Positions 36,248 to 45,000 of a DNA stretch of 64,000 nucleotides are shown piece after piece. The notes below the pieces were generated by a model, which saw nothing but the letters and a program-made list of their open reading frames with translations, made no database searches and was not told the origin of the DNA. Each line of letters begins with the position of its first letter. Position 1 is the stretch's first letter. Source of the stretch: Ruegeria sp. SCSIO 43209 (GTDB lineage Bacteria; Pseudomonadota; Alphaproteobacteria; Rhodobacterales; Rhodobacteraceae); the NCBI RefSeq assembly GCF_019904295.1, contig NZ_CP065362.1, positions 447,667 to 511,666 of the forward strand, given 5' to 3'. The translations under genes were made by a program, and so were the position numbers.

Positions 36248-37234
36248 ATGAAAGCAATGGTTCTGAACGACTACGGACCCGATGCTCCGTTCGAGCTTGT
36301 AGAAATGCCCGAACCGGTCGCAACGTCTGGGCATGTAGTCGTCAAAGTGGCCGCGACCAGCGTCAATACCGTCGATACAATGATCCGAAGCATGGGCGCG
36401 GATCTACCTCTGTCCCCCAATTTGCCCGCGGTCCTTGGCATGGATTTTGCTGGCACAATCACAGCCGTTGGCGAAGGTGTTACAGGTTTTTCCATAGGCG
36501 ATGAGGTGTATGGCTGCGCCGGTGGTATGATGGACCTCCCTGGTTCGCTAGCCGAGTACATCAATGCGGATGCCCGCCTGATTGCACACAAACCCAAGAC
36601 GCTGAGCATGCGAGAAGCCGCGGCGCTGCCTCTCGTAGGCATCACCGCCTACGAAGGATTGACGCGCGCCGGTGTCGGCGAAGGGCAGACCGTTCTGGTT
36701 CAAGGCGGTGCCGGTGGCGTTGGTCATGTTGCCGTTCAAGTTGCGCGCCACCTTGGCGCAACCGTGTCGGCAACAGGTCGCGGAGCGGATCAGTTAGCCC
36801 TCATCGAGGGTCTCGGTGCGCGCCCGTTGGATTTCACAACCCAAAAGGTCGAGGACTACGTGGCCGAACACACTGATGGCGTGGGCTTCGATGTGGTGTT
36901 TGATAGCGTGGGTGGGCCTAACATGACGAACTCGTTCGAAGCGGCCAAGCTCAATGGCCAAGTCGCCTCAACCGTCGCGATGGTCGAGATTGATCTGACA
37001 CCTGTGCATTTCAAAGGTCTGTCTCTGCACGTCGTCTTCATGCTGATCCCGATGATGCATGATGTCGGGCGTCAATCCCATGGTGACATCCTGAAAACTC
37101 TGGCGGAAATGGCGGACGCGGGCCAACTCAAACCAATTGTTGACGAACAGAGGTTTGGGTGGACCAATGTCGATGCAGCCTATGAGCACCTGACAAACGG
37201 AGCGGCGGTCGGAAAAGTTGTTGTAGAGCTGTGA
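36248..37234 (+). CDS. Zinc-free NADPH:quinone reductase-like MDR protein
   Basis: A 328-residue medium-chain reductase of the quinone-oxidoreductase (QOR) type, lacking the zinc cysteines. Blocks are VLGMDFAGTITAVGEGV, EAAALPLVGITAYEGLTRAG and VQGGAGGVGHVAVQVARHLG, the nucleotide-binding loop. AAAAAAGGAA lies before the ATG. It is the last gene of the operon and is followed by a strong hairpin (37252-37279). It may reduce a quinone or enone intermediate. Confidence 0.9.
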   Translation: MKAMVLNDYGPDAPFELVEMPEPVATSGHVVVKVAATSVNTVDTMIRSMGADLPLSPNLPAVLGMDFAGTITAVGEGVTGFSIGDEVYGCAGGMMDLPGSLAEYINADARLIAHKPKTLSMREAAALPLVGITAYEGLTRAGVGEGQTVLVQGGAGGVGHVAVQVARHLGATVSATGRGADQLALIEGLGARPLDFTTQKVEDYVAEHTDGVGFDVVFDSVGGPNMTNSFEAAKLNGQVASTVAMVEIDLTPVHFKGLSLHVVFMLIPMMHDVGRQSHGDILKTLAEMADAGQLKPIVDEQRFGWTNVDAAYEHLTNGAAVGKVVVEL

Positions 37235-37251
37235 ACGGAACCGGCCGGGAT

Positions 37252-37279
37252 TGGTGCGCAGAGATATAATTGCGCACCA
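37252..37279 (+). terminator. Hairpin at the end of the oxidoreductase operon
   Basis: TGGTGCGCA and TGCGCACCA form a perfect 9-bp GC-rich stem with a 10-base loop, 17 bases after the stop. There is only a weak TTCC tail, so termination may be partial or rho-assisted; it also lies between convergent operons. Confidence 0.5.
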
Positions 37280-37419
37280 TTCCAGTATGGCCCGATATTG
37301 ATGTCAGCCATCAGAACTCAGCTAACCTGAACGCAAGTTGCAGCACAGAGTGCTTTGAGCTCGAAGCATTTGTCGGAGCCGACTTTCAGCACATGGATCC
37401 CCATCCGCTGCTGGCAATA

Positions 37420-38217
37420 CTAACTGATACCGCCATTGCGGTTTCCAGTCCCAAGAACCTTTACTTCCAGCCAGTGGAAGCCAAATGCAATCACGCCCGC
37501 AACGAAAATATAAAAAACGGCCAAAAGGATGAGTGGCTCGTAAATAATGAAAGTGTCGGAGCGCACACGTGAAGACACTGCGTAAATGTCGACGACAGTG
37601 ATGGTCGCAACCAATGGAGTTGCTTTGAGTTGCAATATGGTTTCACCGCCCAATGTCGGCAGGACGTTGCGGATAGCTTGCGGCAACCAGATACGGCGAA
37701 ACATGGTGAAACGTGGCATGCCAAATGCCTTGGCTGCCTCAAGCTGACCCTTGGCGACCCCTTTGAAGGCACCGCGCATCACCTCTCCTTCGTAGCCGGC
37801 ATAGGACAACGTCAGCGCCAGCACTGCATAAGGCCAGGCCTGCCGCAAATAGGGCCACAACTCGGAAGAGCGTATCCAGGGGAACTGCGGAAACAAAGAC
37901 CCAAGCCCATAATACAATAACCAGAGTTGCAGCAGCAGCGGTGTGCCGCGGATGATAGTGCAAAATGCCTTGGCCGGGGCGGCAAGATACCAAGGCCCTA
38001 CCGCCTGTGCCAATCCAAGAGGAACGGCGAGTAGGAAACCCAAAACTACGGTGACCACCAACAGCCAGATTGTCGTCCAAATGCCCTGAAGGGCGAGCGG
38101 CGCATAATTCGGGATCCAGTCCCACTGAAGAGAGACGGCGCACCAGACAACGATTCCAGCGAATATCAGCATCATCACAATGCGATGTGGTTGCATCAAC
38201 GATCTGAAATCAATCAT
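37420..38217 (-). CDS. Polar amino-acid ABC transporter permease (HisM type)
   Basis: A 265-residue inner-membrane permease of the polar amino-acid (HisM/GlnP) family, with about five spans and the coupling loop YEGEVMRGAFKGVAKGQLEA followed by AKAFGMPRF. It overlaps the HisQ-like gene by 4 bases (ATGA). Together with that permease, the binding protein and the ATPase it forms a basic-amino-acid type importer, divergent from the AruH/AruI/DDAH genes. Confidence 0.9.
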   Translation of the reverse strand: MIDFRSLMQPHRIVMMLIFAGIVVWCAVSLQWDWIPNYAPLALQGIWTTIWLLVVTVVLGFLLAVPLGLAQAVGPWYLAAPAKAFCTIIRGTPLLLQLWLLYYGLGSLFPQFPWIRSSELWPYLRQAWPYAVLALTLSYAGYEGEVMRGAFKGVAKGQLEAAKAFGMPRFTMFRRIWLPQAIRNVLPTLGGETILQLKATPLVATITVVDIYAVSSRVRSDTFIIYEPLILLAVFYIFVAGVIAFGFHWLEVKVLGTGNRNGGIS

Positions 38218-38966
38218 CTGCCCCCTCCTTTAAGGGAGGGTTGGCCGCGACGCGCCCATTTCTCAATCCGAGCGAAGATGCCGCCCGAACACAGCGTTAC
38301 CATGAGATAAAGAAAACCCGCTGCCAGAAAGAAAGTAAAATAGGCGCGTGTGCTGCTTGCAGCCTGGCGGGTTTCCAGTGTCAGTTCATTAAATCCCACA
38401 ACAGCGAGCAACGCGGTATCTTTGGTTGCAATCAACCACAGGTTGGCAAGACCTGGCACGGCGAAGCTCATCATGGCCGGGATTGTCACGCGGCGCATGG
38501 TCATTAAGGCGGGCATACCGTAGGACTTGGCCGCTTCGATCTGACCGGGCGGAACCGCCTGAATAGCGCCGCGCAAAATCTCGGTCGCGTAAGCGCCCTG
38601 GACCACACCCAGCACCCATATGCCTGCGCCAACACCACTGACCTCAACCCGACCCCCGCCCATTGCGGCGGAGATTTTGTTTATGATGTCAGATCCCACG
38701 TAATACAGGATCAGGATCAGGACCAGCTCGGGCACAGCCCGGATCACCGTCGTGTAGATGGCGAGAAGATCGCGCGTGACCTTCCCGCCATAGAGTTTGC
38801 CATAAGCTCCGAACAATCCGATCACGAGACCGAGGGCATAAGCGCCGAAAGCGATCTGCAATGAGTGGGACAATCCGCGCAGCAGATTGGCCCCCCATCC
38901 CGGCGGCGAGAGCGACAAAAGCTCTGCGCTCTGCGCCAATCCAAGTGAATCCAACAGTCCGTTCAC
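38214..38966 (-). CDS. Polar amino-acid ABC transporter permease (HisQ type)
   Basis: A 250-residue inner-membrane permease, partner of the HisM-like subunit. It has five predicted spans, the periplasmic YTTVIRAVPELVLILILYY and the coupling loop YATEILRGAIQAVPPGQIEA then AKSYGMP. It lies 9 bases after the binding-protein gene and overlaps the next permease, so the two are made together. Confidence 0.9.
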   Translation of the reverse strand: MNGLLDSLGLAQSAELLSLSPPGWGANLLRGLSHSLQIAFGAYALGLVIGLFGAYGKLYGGKVTRDLLAIYTTVIRAVPELVLILILYYVGSDIINKISAAMGGGRVEVSGVGAGIWVLGVVQGAYATEILRGAIQAVPPGQIEAAKSYGMPALMTMRRVTIPAMMSFAVPGLANLWLIATKDTALLAVVGFNELTLETRQAASSTRAYFTFFLAAGFLYLMVTLCSGGIFARIEKWARRGQPSLKGGGR

Positions 38967-38975
38967 GGCAGCGGC

Positions 38976-39740
38976 TTAGTAAATGCTGGCCGAGAAATAG
39001 TTCGATGTGATCTTCTCGTGCGTGCCATCGGCAAGAATTGCGGCGATGCCTTTGTTCAGCGCCTCACGCAGGTCATCTTGCCCTTTGCGCACGCCAGCCC
39101 CAACGCCGCGTCCCAGAATAGCGGGATCATCAGCAACGGCGCCTTTGATTTCGCAGCAGGCGCCCGCATCCGAGTTTACAAAGTCGGCCATTGCGATGCT
39201 GTCTGCTTGAGTTGCATCAATACGGCCTGCGAACAGGTCCTGATTGGCCTCATCCTGTGTCTGATAAACCCGCAGTTCAGCATCCTTGAAATATTCCTGC
39301 GCATAGGCCTGGTGGATGGTCGAAGCCTGGATGCCGACAACTTTACCCGCCAGCGACTCGGGTGTCGCTTCGATATCCATCGATTTGTCCGCAACGATTA
39401 CAGCGGGTGTGTTGTAGTAAGGATCGCTGAAATCAATGGTTTTCAGCCGCTCCTCGGTGATCGACATTGAGGCCATGATGGCGTCGATTTGCTGCCCGGT
39501 CAGCGATGGGATGATACCATCCCAGGCTACAGGCGTTATAACACAGTCCAGTTCGGCAGCGGCACAGACAGCATTGATAACATCGATCTCCCATCCAACC
39601 CAGTTGCCTGAGCTGTCAAGCGAAGCGAATGGTGGATAAGGTTCAGCCGCGATACCGATCTTGACCTCTTCGGCACTGGCGACACCAACTGAAAGGATGG
39701 CGGCGGCAACTCCGGACGCAAGCAGTTTCTTAAGGTTCAT
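38976..39740 (-). CDS. Basic/polar amino-acid binding protein (SBP family 3)
   Basis: A 254-residue periplasmic binding protein like the Lys/Arg/Orn and His binding proteins. Signal peptide at residues 1-23 (KKLLASGVAAAILSVGVASA). Ligand-site blocks are GIAAEPYPPF, WVGWEIDVINAV, IMASMSITEERLKTIDFSDPYY and DATQADSIAMADF. Two adjacent cysteines (GACCEI) may bridge. Given the linked methylarginine/arginine enzymes, its ligand may be arginine, a methylarginine or an opine; the sequence alone does not decide. Confidence 0.88.
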   Translation of the reverse strand: MNLKKLLASGVAAAILSVGVASAEEVKIGIAAEPYPPFASLDSSGNWVGWEIDVINAVCAAAELDCVITPVAWDGIIPSLTGQQIDAIMASMSITEERLKTIDFSDPYYNTPAVIVADKSMDIEATPESLAGKVVGIQASTIHQAYAQEYFKDAELRVYQTQDEANQDLFAGRIDATQADSIAMADFVNSDAGACCEIKGAVADDPAILGRGVGAGVRKGQDDLREALNKGIAAILADGTHEKITSNYFSASIY

Positions 39741-39781
39741 TTTGTTACTCCCTTTTGGTTCATTAGTTTGTTTTGACTGAA

Positions 39782-40579
39782 TCAGGCGACCGAGCTGAGG
39801 AACTGCCTCAACCGCTCTGATTTTGGATTACCGAAGACCTCGGCAGGTGGACCCTGCTCTTCAATGCGGCCTTCGAAAAGATAGACAACGTGGCTGGCAA
39901 CTTCGCGCGCAAATTTCATTTCATGGGTGACGAGCAGCATGGTGCGTCCTTCACCAGCGAGATCACGGATCACGTTCAAAACTTCGCCGACCAACTCGGG
40001 GTCCAGCGCCGATGTGGGCTCATCGAAAAGCATCACCGAAGGATCTACGGCAAGCGCACGGGCAATGGCGGCGCGTTGTTGCTGACCGCCAGATAGATAG
40101 GCCGGAAAGGTGTCGGCCTTGTCACCAAGCCCTACCCTTTTCAACAGGTCGTGCGCCCGCGAGATAGCCTCTGCCTTTGGCACCTTTAGGACATGTATCG
40201 GCACTTCGATCACGTTCTCCAGAAGCGTGCGATGCGTCCACAGATTGAACTGCTGAAAAACCATTGCCAGCCGCGTTCGGATACGCTCGATCTGGCGGCG
40301 GTTCGCGGGGTTACCATCGGCGTGCATTTCAACCAATTCACCGCCTATGGTGATTTTTCCCGAGCTCGGCGTTTCCAAGAAGTTGATACAGCGTAGCATG
40401 GTGGATTTGCCCGAGCCTGACCCCCCGATGATTGCGACAACGTCCCCCTTGTTGGCAGTCAGGGAAACACCCTTCAGGACCTCTAGCGCACCAAAGGATT
40501 TGTGCAGGTCCTCAATCTTTATCGCCTCAATGGACGCAGTGGCTTCGGGTGTGGGTGATGCTGCTTCGGCTGTGTCCAT
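39782..40579 (-). CDS. Polar amino-acid ABC transporter ATP-binding protein (HisP type)
   Basis: A 265-residue ATPase: Walker A GGSGSGKST, Q-loop VFQQFNLWTHRTLLEN, signature LSGGQQQR, Walker B VMLFDEPTSALD. The first ~20 residues from the alternative TTG at 40636 are not family-like, so I prefer the ATG at 40579, though the ribosome site is weak for both. It is the first gene of the importer operon, 77 bases from the divergent TetR start. Confidence 0.9.
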   Translation of the reverse strand: MDTAEAASPTPEATASIEAIKIEDLHKSFGALEVLKGVSLTANKGDVVAIIGGSGSGKSTMLRCINFLETPSSGKITIGGELVEMHADGNPANRRQIERIRTRLAMVFQQFNLWTHRTLLENVIEVPIHVLKVPKAEAISRAHDLLKRVGLGDKADTFPAYLSGGQQQRAAIARALAVDPSVMLFDEPTSALDPELVGEVLNVIRDLAGEGRTMLLVTHEMKFAREVASHVVYLFEGRIEEQGPPAEVFGNPKSERLRQFLSSVA

Positions 40580-40656
40580 ATCCAACAATCTTCTGATTTC
40601 AGCTTGCAGTAAGCCTCGAATCTCGCAATTATGCAAGTGTATAATAACTCCATGCC

Positions 40657-41313
40657 ATGGATGACACTGACGTGCAGGACGACAGCCGCAAATTTAAACG
40701 TGAGTCTGCTGAGTTTCGGCGCGAGGCGCTGATATTGGCGACTTTGGACCTGATCGCCGAGATGGGCGTCCGCGGTGCCACGGTGCGTGAGATTGCAGCC
40801 CGCGCGAACGTGACCCAAGGGTTGATCCGTCATTATTTCTCTTCAAAAGAAGAGTTGGTTCAGGCGGCGTATGAGCACCACATGAATACGCTAACCGATC
40901 AGACAGCAGCTTCGTCAGGAATGGGAAGCGCGGTATCTCAGTTGACCAACTTCGTTGACGCGTCGCTACGACCACCAATCGTTGATCCAAGCGCCGTGGC
41001 GTTGTGGGCCAGCTTTCTTAACAAGGTGCAACATGATTCAAAAATGCAGCGCATTCACCAGCAGACCTATAACTATTTCCGGGGTCACCTCGAGGAGCTG
41101 ATCGTCGCCGCATTGCTGGAAACCGGACGTTCAGTTACTGCAACGGAGGCAACGCAACTGGCCATTGCTTGCAACGCGGTAATCGACGGCCTTTGGCTGG
41201 AAGGCGGTGCGCTTCCGGACGCGTTTTCCGAAGGGCAACTGGCGCGGATCGGCTTGGACTCCGTGAGCGCCATCCTGAGGATACCATTAAACAAAGAGGC
41301 GGAGCAGCCATGA
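40657..41313 (+). CDS. TetR-family regulator (BetI-like)
   Basis: A 218-residue TetR regulator. The N-terminal helix-turn-helix reads LIAEMGVRGATVREIAARAN then VTQGLIRHYFSSKEEL at about residues 28-68, with a BetI-like C-terminal ligand domain (AVALWASFLNKVQHDSKMQRIH). It sits between the divergent importer and the catabolic genes, overlaps the aminotransferase by 4 bases, and so likely represses both units until an arginine-type ligand is present. Confidence 0.88.
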   Translation: MDDTDVQDDSRKFKRESAEFRREALILATLDLIAEMGVRGATVREIAARANVTQGLIRHYFSSKEELVQAAYEHHMNTLTDQTAASSGMGSAVSQLTNFVDASLRPPIVDPSAVALWASFLNKVQHDSKMQRIHQQTYNYFRGHLEELIVAALLETGRSVTATEATQLAIACNAVIDGLWLEGGALPDAFSEGQLARIGLDSVSAILRIPLNKEAEQP

Positions 41314-42494
41314 AGACAACATCTGTGACTGAGCGTTTAGCGGGGTTGGGTGGTGCCAAATGGGGTGTACACCTGAAAGCACGTGACCTTATCAAAGCCG
41401 GAGCGGATATCGTCGAAATGACGATTGGAGAACCGGATGTGCCCGTGCCAGCCGCATTGGTAGAAGCCACCGTAACCTCCTTGCGGGCACAACGGACAGG
41501 GTATTCCAACGGGCGCGGTGAAGCCGGACTGCTTGACGCGCTTGCTGCTCGCTATTCAGCCTCTCGTGGGCGGCCCTTCGGACCCGAGAACTTTTTGTGC
41601 TTTCCCGGGACGCAAACCGCCCTTTTCGCAGTGATGTCCGGGATTGCAGAGGCCGGAGACGAAGTTTTGGTTGGTGATCCGATGTACGCGACATACGAAG
41701 GAGTCGTGCGTGCATCCGGGGCGGATATGGTGCCTGTGCCGCTTCGGCCAGAGCACGGGTTTCGCATGCAAGCTGAAGATATTGCTGCACGCATCACTCC
41801 ACGCAGCCGCGCCATTCTTCTGACAACGCCACACAACCCGACAGGTGCAATTCTGACTACCACGGAAATTGCCGAAATCGGGCAGCTCGCCATGGCGCAC
41901 GATTTATGGATCATCTCGGACGAGGTCTATGAAGAACTGATCTTTGACGAGGCCGAATTTGCTTCACCATTGGCAGACCCGAAACTGGCGGATCGGGTCA
42001 TAGGTGTATCATCCATCTCGAAATCACATGCTGCCCCAGGGTTTCGTAGCGGTTGGTGTGTCGGACCAGCAGCGTTTTGTGAAGCGCTGCTGCCGTATTC
42101 CGAAACAATGCTCTTTGGCAATCAGCCCTTCATCGCGGACATGACCGAAAAGGCAATCCGCGGCGGGTCCGAGGTTGCCCCCGGCATGGCCGCTCGCTTC
42201 TCTGGCCACGCCACCCTGCTGGCTGATCGTCTTGAAGCAGAAACGGATCTGACGGTTCATCGCCCAGAGGCGGGAATGTTCGCCCTCATCAACGTTTCTG
42301 CCACCGGGTTTGATGGTGAAGCTTATGCGTGGGATCTGTTACAGGCCGGGGTGGCTGTCATGCCAGGGTCCGCCTTTGGCGACGGCCTGAAAGACTGGGT
42401 CCGGGTCGCGCTGACGATTAGTGACGCCGATTTTGCCACAGCGGTTTCTCGCATCATTGATCACGCCAACAGCAAATCACGCGAGGTTGCATGA
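41310..42494 (+). CDS. Class I aminotransferase resembling arginine:pyruvate transaminase AruH
   Basis: A 394-residue PLP aminotransferase (fold type I). It resembles AruH of the arginine transaminase pathway in order of blocks: an opening like TERLAGLGGAKWGVHLKA, EAGDEVLVGDPMYATYEGV, HGFRMQAEDIAARITPRSRA, NPTGAILTT, AHDLWIISDEVYEELIFD and the PLP lysine in SSISKSHAAPGFRSGW. It would convert arginine (or a methylarginine) and a 2-oxoacid to 2-ketoarginine. It starts within the tetR stop (ATGA) and overlaps the next gene likewise. The exact substrate is inferred from context. Confidence 0.84.
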   Translation: MKTTSVTERLAGLGGAKWGVHLKARDLIKAGADIVEMTIGEPDVPVPAALVEATVTSLRAQRTGYSNGRGEAGLLDALAARYSASRGRPFGPENFLCFPGTQTALFAVMSGIAEAGDEVLVGDPMYATYEGVVRASGADMVPVPLRPEHGFRMQAEDIAARITPRSRAILLTTPHNPTGAILTTTEIAEIGQLAMAHDLWIISDEVYEELIFDEAEFASPLADPKLADRVIGVSSISKSHAAPGFRSGWCVGPAAFCEALLPYSETMLFGNQPFIADMTEKAIRGGSEVAPGMAARFSGHATLLADRLEAETDLTVHRPEAGMFALINVSATGFDGEAYAWDLLQAGVAVMPGSAFGDGLKDWVRVALTISDADFATAVSRIIDHANSKSREVA

Positions 42495-44095
42495 GCGGAA
42501 TGACAATCGGTGAAGCTTTGGTTGCCAAGCTTCGCCAAAGAGATGTGACCTGCGTCTTTGGAATTCCGGGCGTTCACACGGTAGAACTTTACCGCGGTCT
42601 TGCGGCTTCGGGCATTCGTCATATCACGCCCAGGCATGAACAGGGTGCTGGTTTCATGGCTGATGGCTACGCGCGTGTTTCGGGGAAACCGGGTGTGACC
42701 TTTGTGATCACCGGCCCCGGATTGACCAACACCTTGACACCGATGGCGCAGGCGCGCGCTGATTCAATTCCGATGTTGGTGGTCTCTGGTGTCAATAAAA
42801 CCGCTTCACTTGGCAAGGGCTTGGGACATCTGCATGAATTGCCAGACCAACTGGGGCTGGCCAGAACAGTTGCGTTGGTGTCAGAACAAGTTCCCGACTC
42901 CAACGCTCTGGACCCGGTCTTGGACCGTGTTTTTCACGACCTTACCAACGGTCGCCCAGGGCCGGTGCATATAGAGGTCCCGTTGGATGTAGCAGCAGAA
43001 AAATATCAAAAAACACCAGTCGAGACGCTCGATCCAGCACCCCCGGCCAATCCAGATTTAATCTCACAAGCGGCAAGGCAACTGGCTCAAGCAAATCGAG
43101 TTGTCATTCTGGCGGGCGGTGGCGCAAAAAAAGCGGAAACCGATTTACAGACATTGGCTGAAACCCTCGATGCCCCCGTCGTGCAAACCGTCAACGCACG
43201 GGGCCTGATGCACGGACATCCACTGACCGTTCCTGCCAGCCCGAGCCTCAAAGCAGTACGCGAGCTGATAGAAAGCGCTGATTGCGTTCTGGCTTTGGGA
43301 ACCGAATTGGGGCCAACCGACTATGACATGTACGCCACCGAGCAAATAGCAGGAAGGTCAGGCCTGATCCGGGTGGATCGCTGCAGCCATCAACTGGCGC
43401 GACATGAGGCAGCGCTAACCATTCAAGGTGACGTTAATTTGGTTGTACCGGCGCTGTTTGGGGCATTGTCCAATGAGGCAAAGCAAGACGACGGTGCCGA
43501 ACGCGCCAGCAAAACACGCCGCGCCGCCTGGGAGGAAATTGGTCCGGACTATCGCCATCAGGTCGAAATCCTGAATGCCATTCGCTCAGAAGTTCCGAAT
43601 GCATTGATGGTCGGAGACTCTACCCAACCAATTTATGCCGGCAATCTTTTCTATGACCACGACCGGGCCGGGGGTTGGTTCAACGCTGCAACGGGATATG
43701 GCGCGCTCGGCTACGGGATACCCGCTGCCATCGGCGCGTCGATCGCCGATCCGACTGCAAGGGCGATCTGCATTGTCGGCGATGGAGGTGCACAGTTTTC
43801 ATTGCCTGAAATCATGGCCGCAGCAGATGAAAACCTGCCGGTCACCTTCGTGATCTGGAACAATCATGGATACCAGGAAATTGCCGCGTCGATGCGGGAT
43901 GTGGGTGTGACCGTCATAGGTTGTGATCCTTCGCCCCCGAATTTTTCTGCATCAGCCAAGTCTTTTGGCATTCCATTCACCAAGGTTCCGGCCGAACCAC
44001 AGGCTGTCGCGCAGGCGTTGCGCGAAACTGTCGCTTTAGATGGGCCTGCAATGATCGAAGTCATCGCTCCGAAATGTGAACCTCAGAAAGATTGA
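42491..44095 (+). CDS. ThDP-dependent decarboxylase resembling 2-ketoarginine decarboxylase AruI
   Basis: A 534-residue thiamin-diphosphate enzyme of the acetolactate-synthase-like group. Glu50 in PRHEQGAGFMADGYAR is the ThDP-activating residue; the metal/ThDP motif is GDGGAQFSLPEIMAAA with Asp about residue 431, ending in WNNHGY. AruI converts 5-guanidino-2-oxopentanoate to 4-guanidinobutyraldehyde; linkage to the AruH-like gene supports that reaction. It overlaps the aminotransferase gene (ATGA) and lies 3 bases before the DDAH gene. Confidence 0.84.
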   Translation: MSGMTIGEALVAKLRQRDVTCVFGIPGVHTVELYRGLAASGIRHITPRHEQGAGFMADGYARVSGKPGVTFVITGPGLTNTLTPMAQARADSIPMLVVSGVNKTASLGKGLGHLHELPDQLGLARTVALVSEQVPDSNALDPVLDRVFHDLTNGRPGPVHIEVPLDVAAEKYQKTPVETLDPAPPANPDLISQAARQLAQANRVVILAGGGAKKAETDLQTLAETLDAPVVQTVNARGLMHGHPLTVPASPSLKAVRELIESADCVLALGTELGPTDYDMYATEQIAGRSGLIRVDRCSHQLARHEAALTIQGDVNLVVPALFGALSNEAKQDDGAERASKTRRAAWEEIGPDYRHQVEILNAIRSEVPNALMVGDSTQPIYAGNLFYDHDRAGGWFNAATGYGALGYGIPAAIGASIADPTARAICIVGDGGAQFSLPEIMAAADENLPVTFVIWNNHGYQEIAASMRDVGVTVIGCDPSPPNFSASAKSFGIPFTKVPAEPQAVAQALRETVALDGPAMIEVIAPKCEPQKD

Positions 44096-44098
44096 AAC

Positions 44099-44881
44099 AT
44101 GTCAGACCCGACCTTTGAGTTCTCCCGCGCAATCACCCGCCGCCCGGCTGCGACCATTGCCGGCGGTTTGCGTGCAAAGGATATTGGAAACCCCGATTTC
44201 GAAGGGATGATGGCGGCACATAAGGATTACGTGGCTGCACTGAAAAGCACCGGGGCTGAAGTAATCGAACTTGATCCCCTCGACGCGTTCCCCGACGCGC
44301 AGTTTGTCGAGGATACGGCCCTTTGCCTGCCGCAAGGCGCTGTGCTGATGCGGCCAGGCGCACCATCGCGGATGGGTGAGGTGGCAGAAATGGCGCCAAA
44401 TCTTCGCGCTTGCTACGAGACGGTTCTGGAAATCAACGGCCCCGGCCATATCGAGGGCGGAGATATTCTTGTAACCGGTCGCGAAATTTTGGTGGGCAGA
44501 TCAGACCGCACTGACGCTGAAGGTGTCGCCGAGCTGTCTAAAATCACCTCCGCGTGGGGCCACAAACTGCGCGAAGTGTTTACACCGGAAGGCGTATTGC
44601 ACTTTAAGACAGATTGTTCACTGATGGATGCCGAAACAATCCTGTCTACCCGAAGACTTGATGCATCAGGCTGCTTTGAGGGCTACCGAGTGCTTCATGT
44701 TGCTGATGGGGAAGAAGCTGCTGCCAACGCGATCCGCTTCAACAATCTGGTGCTGATGGCCGCAGGCTTCTCGCGCACAGCAGACATGTTGGATCGTGAA
44801 GGGTTTGAGATCGTAGAAATTGACAACACCGATTGCGCCAAGCTGGATGGCGGCATGTCATGTCTCTCGCTAAGACTTTGA
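44099..44881 (+). CDS. Dimethylarginine dimethylaminohydrolase (DDAH)
   Basis: A 260-residue member of the DDAH branch of the amidinotransferase superfamily, which hydrolyses asymmetric dimethylarginine or monomethylarginine to citrulline and a methylamine. The residues known in Pseudomonas DDAH appear in the same order and spacing: Asp66, Glu71-Asp72 (FPDAQFVEDTA), Arg91, Glu119 (GHIEGGD), Arg137, His168 (GVLHFKTDCS) and the nucleophile Cys255 (GGMSCLSLRL). The length also fits. It is the last gene of the TetR operon, followed by a large inverted repeat. Confidence 0.9.
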   Translation: MSDPTFEFSRAITRRPAATIAGGLRAKDIGNPDFEGMMAAHKDYVAALKSTGAEVIELDPLDAFPDAQFVEDTALCLPQGAVLMRPGAPSRMGEVAEMAPNLRACYETVLEINGPGHIEGGDILVTGREILVGRSDRTDAEGVAELSKITSAWGHKLREVFTPEGVLHFKTDCSLMDAETILSTRRLDASGCFEGYRVLHVADGEEAAANAIRFNNLVLMAAGFSRTADMLDREGFEIVEIDNTDCAKLDGGMSCLSLRL

Positions 44882-44887
44882 AGGGTT

Positions 44888-44930
44888 ATTCGCCAACTTT
44901 TGGTCATCGGCGGTCTTTTAGTTGGCGAAT
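44888..44930. terminator. Large inverted repeat between convergent operons
   Basis: ATTCGCCAACT (44888-44898) and AGTTGGCGAAT (44920-44930) are perfect 11-bp arms around a 21-base loop, 6 bases after the DDAH stop. It lacks a U tract, so it may be a bidirectional, rho-assisted or mRNA-stabilising hairpin. Confidence 0.5.
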
Positions 44931-45000
44931 GAATATCAAGCCGCACGCTATCTGCGACAGCCGGGCCGTTCTAAGAATCGGTTCATCGCGGCACGACAAG

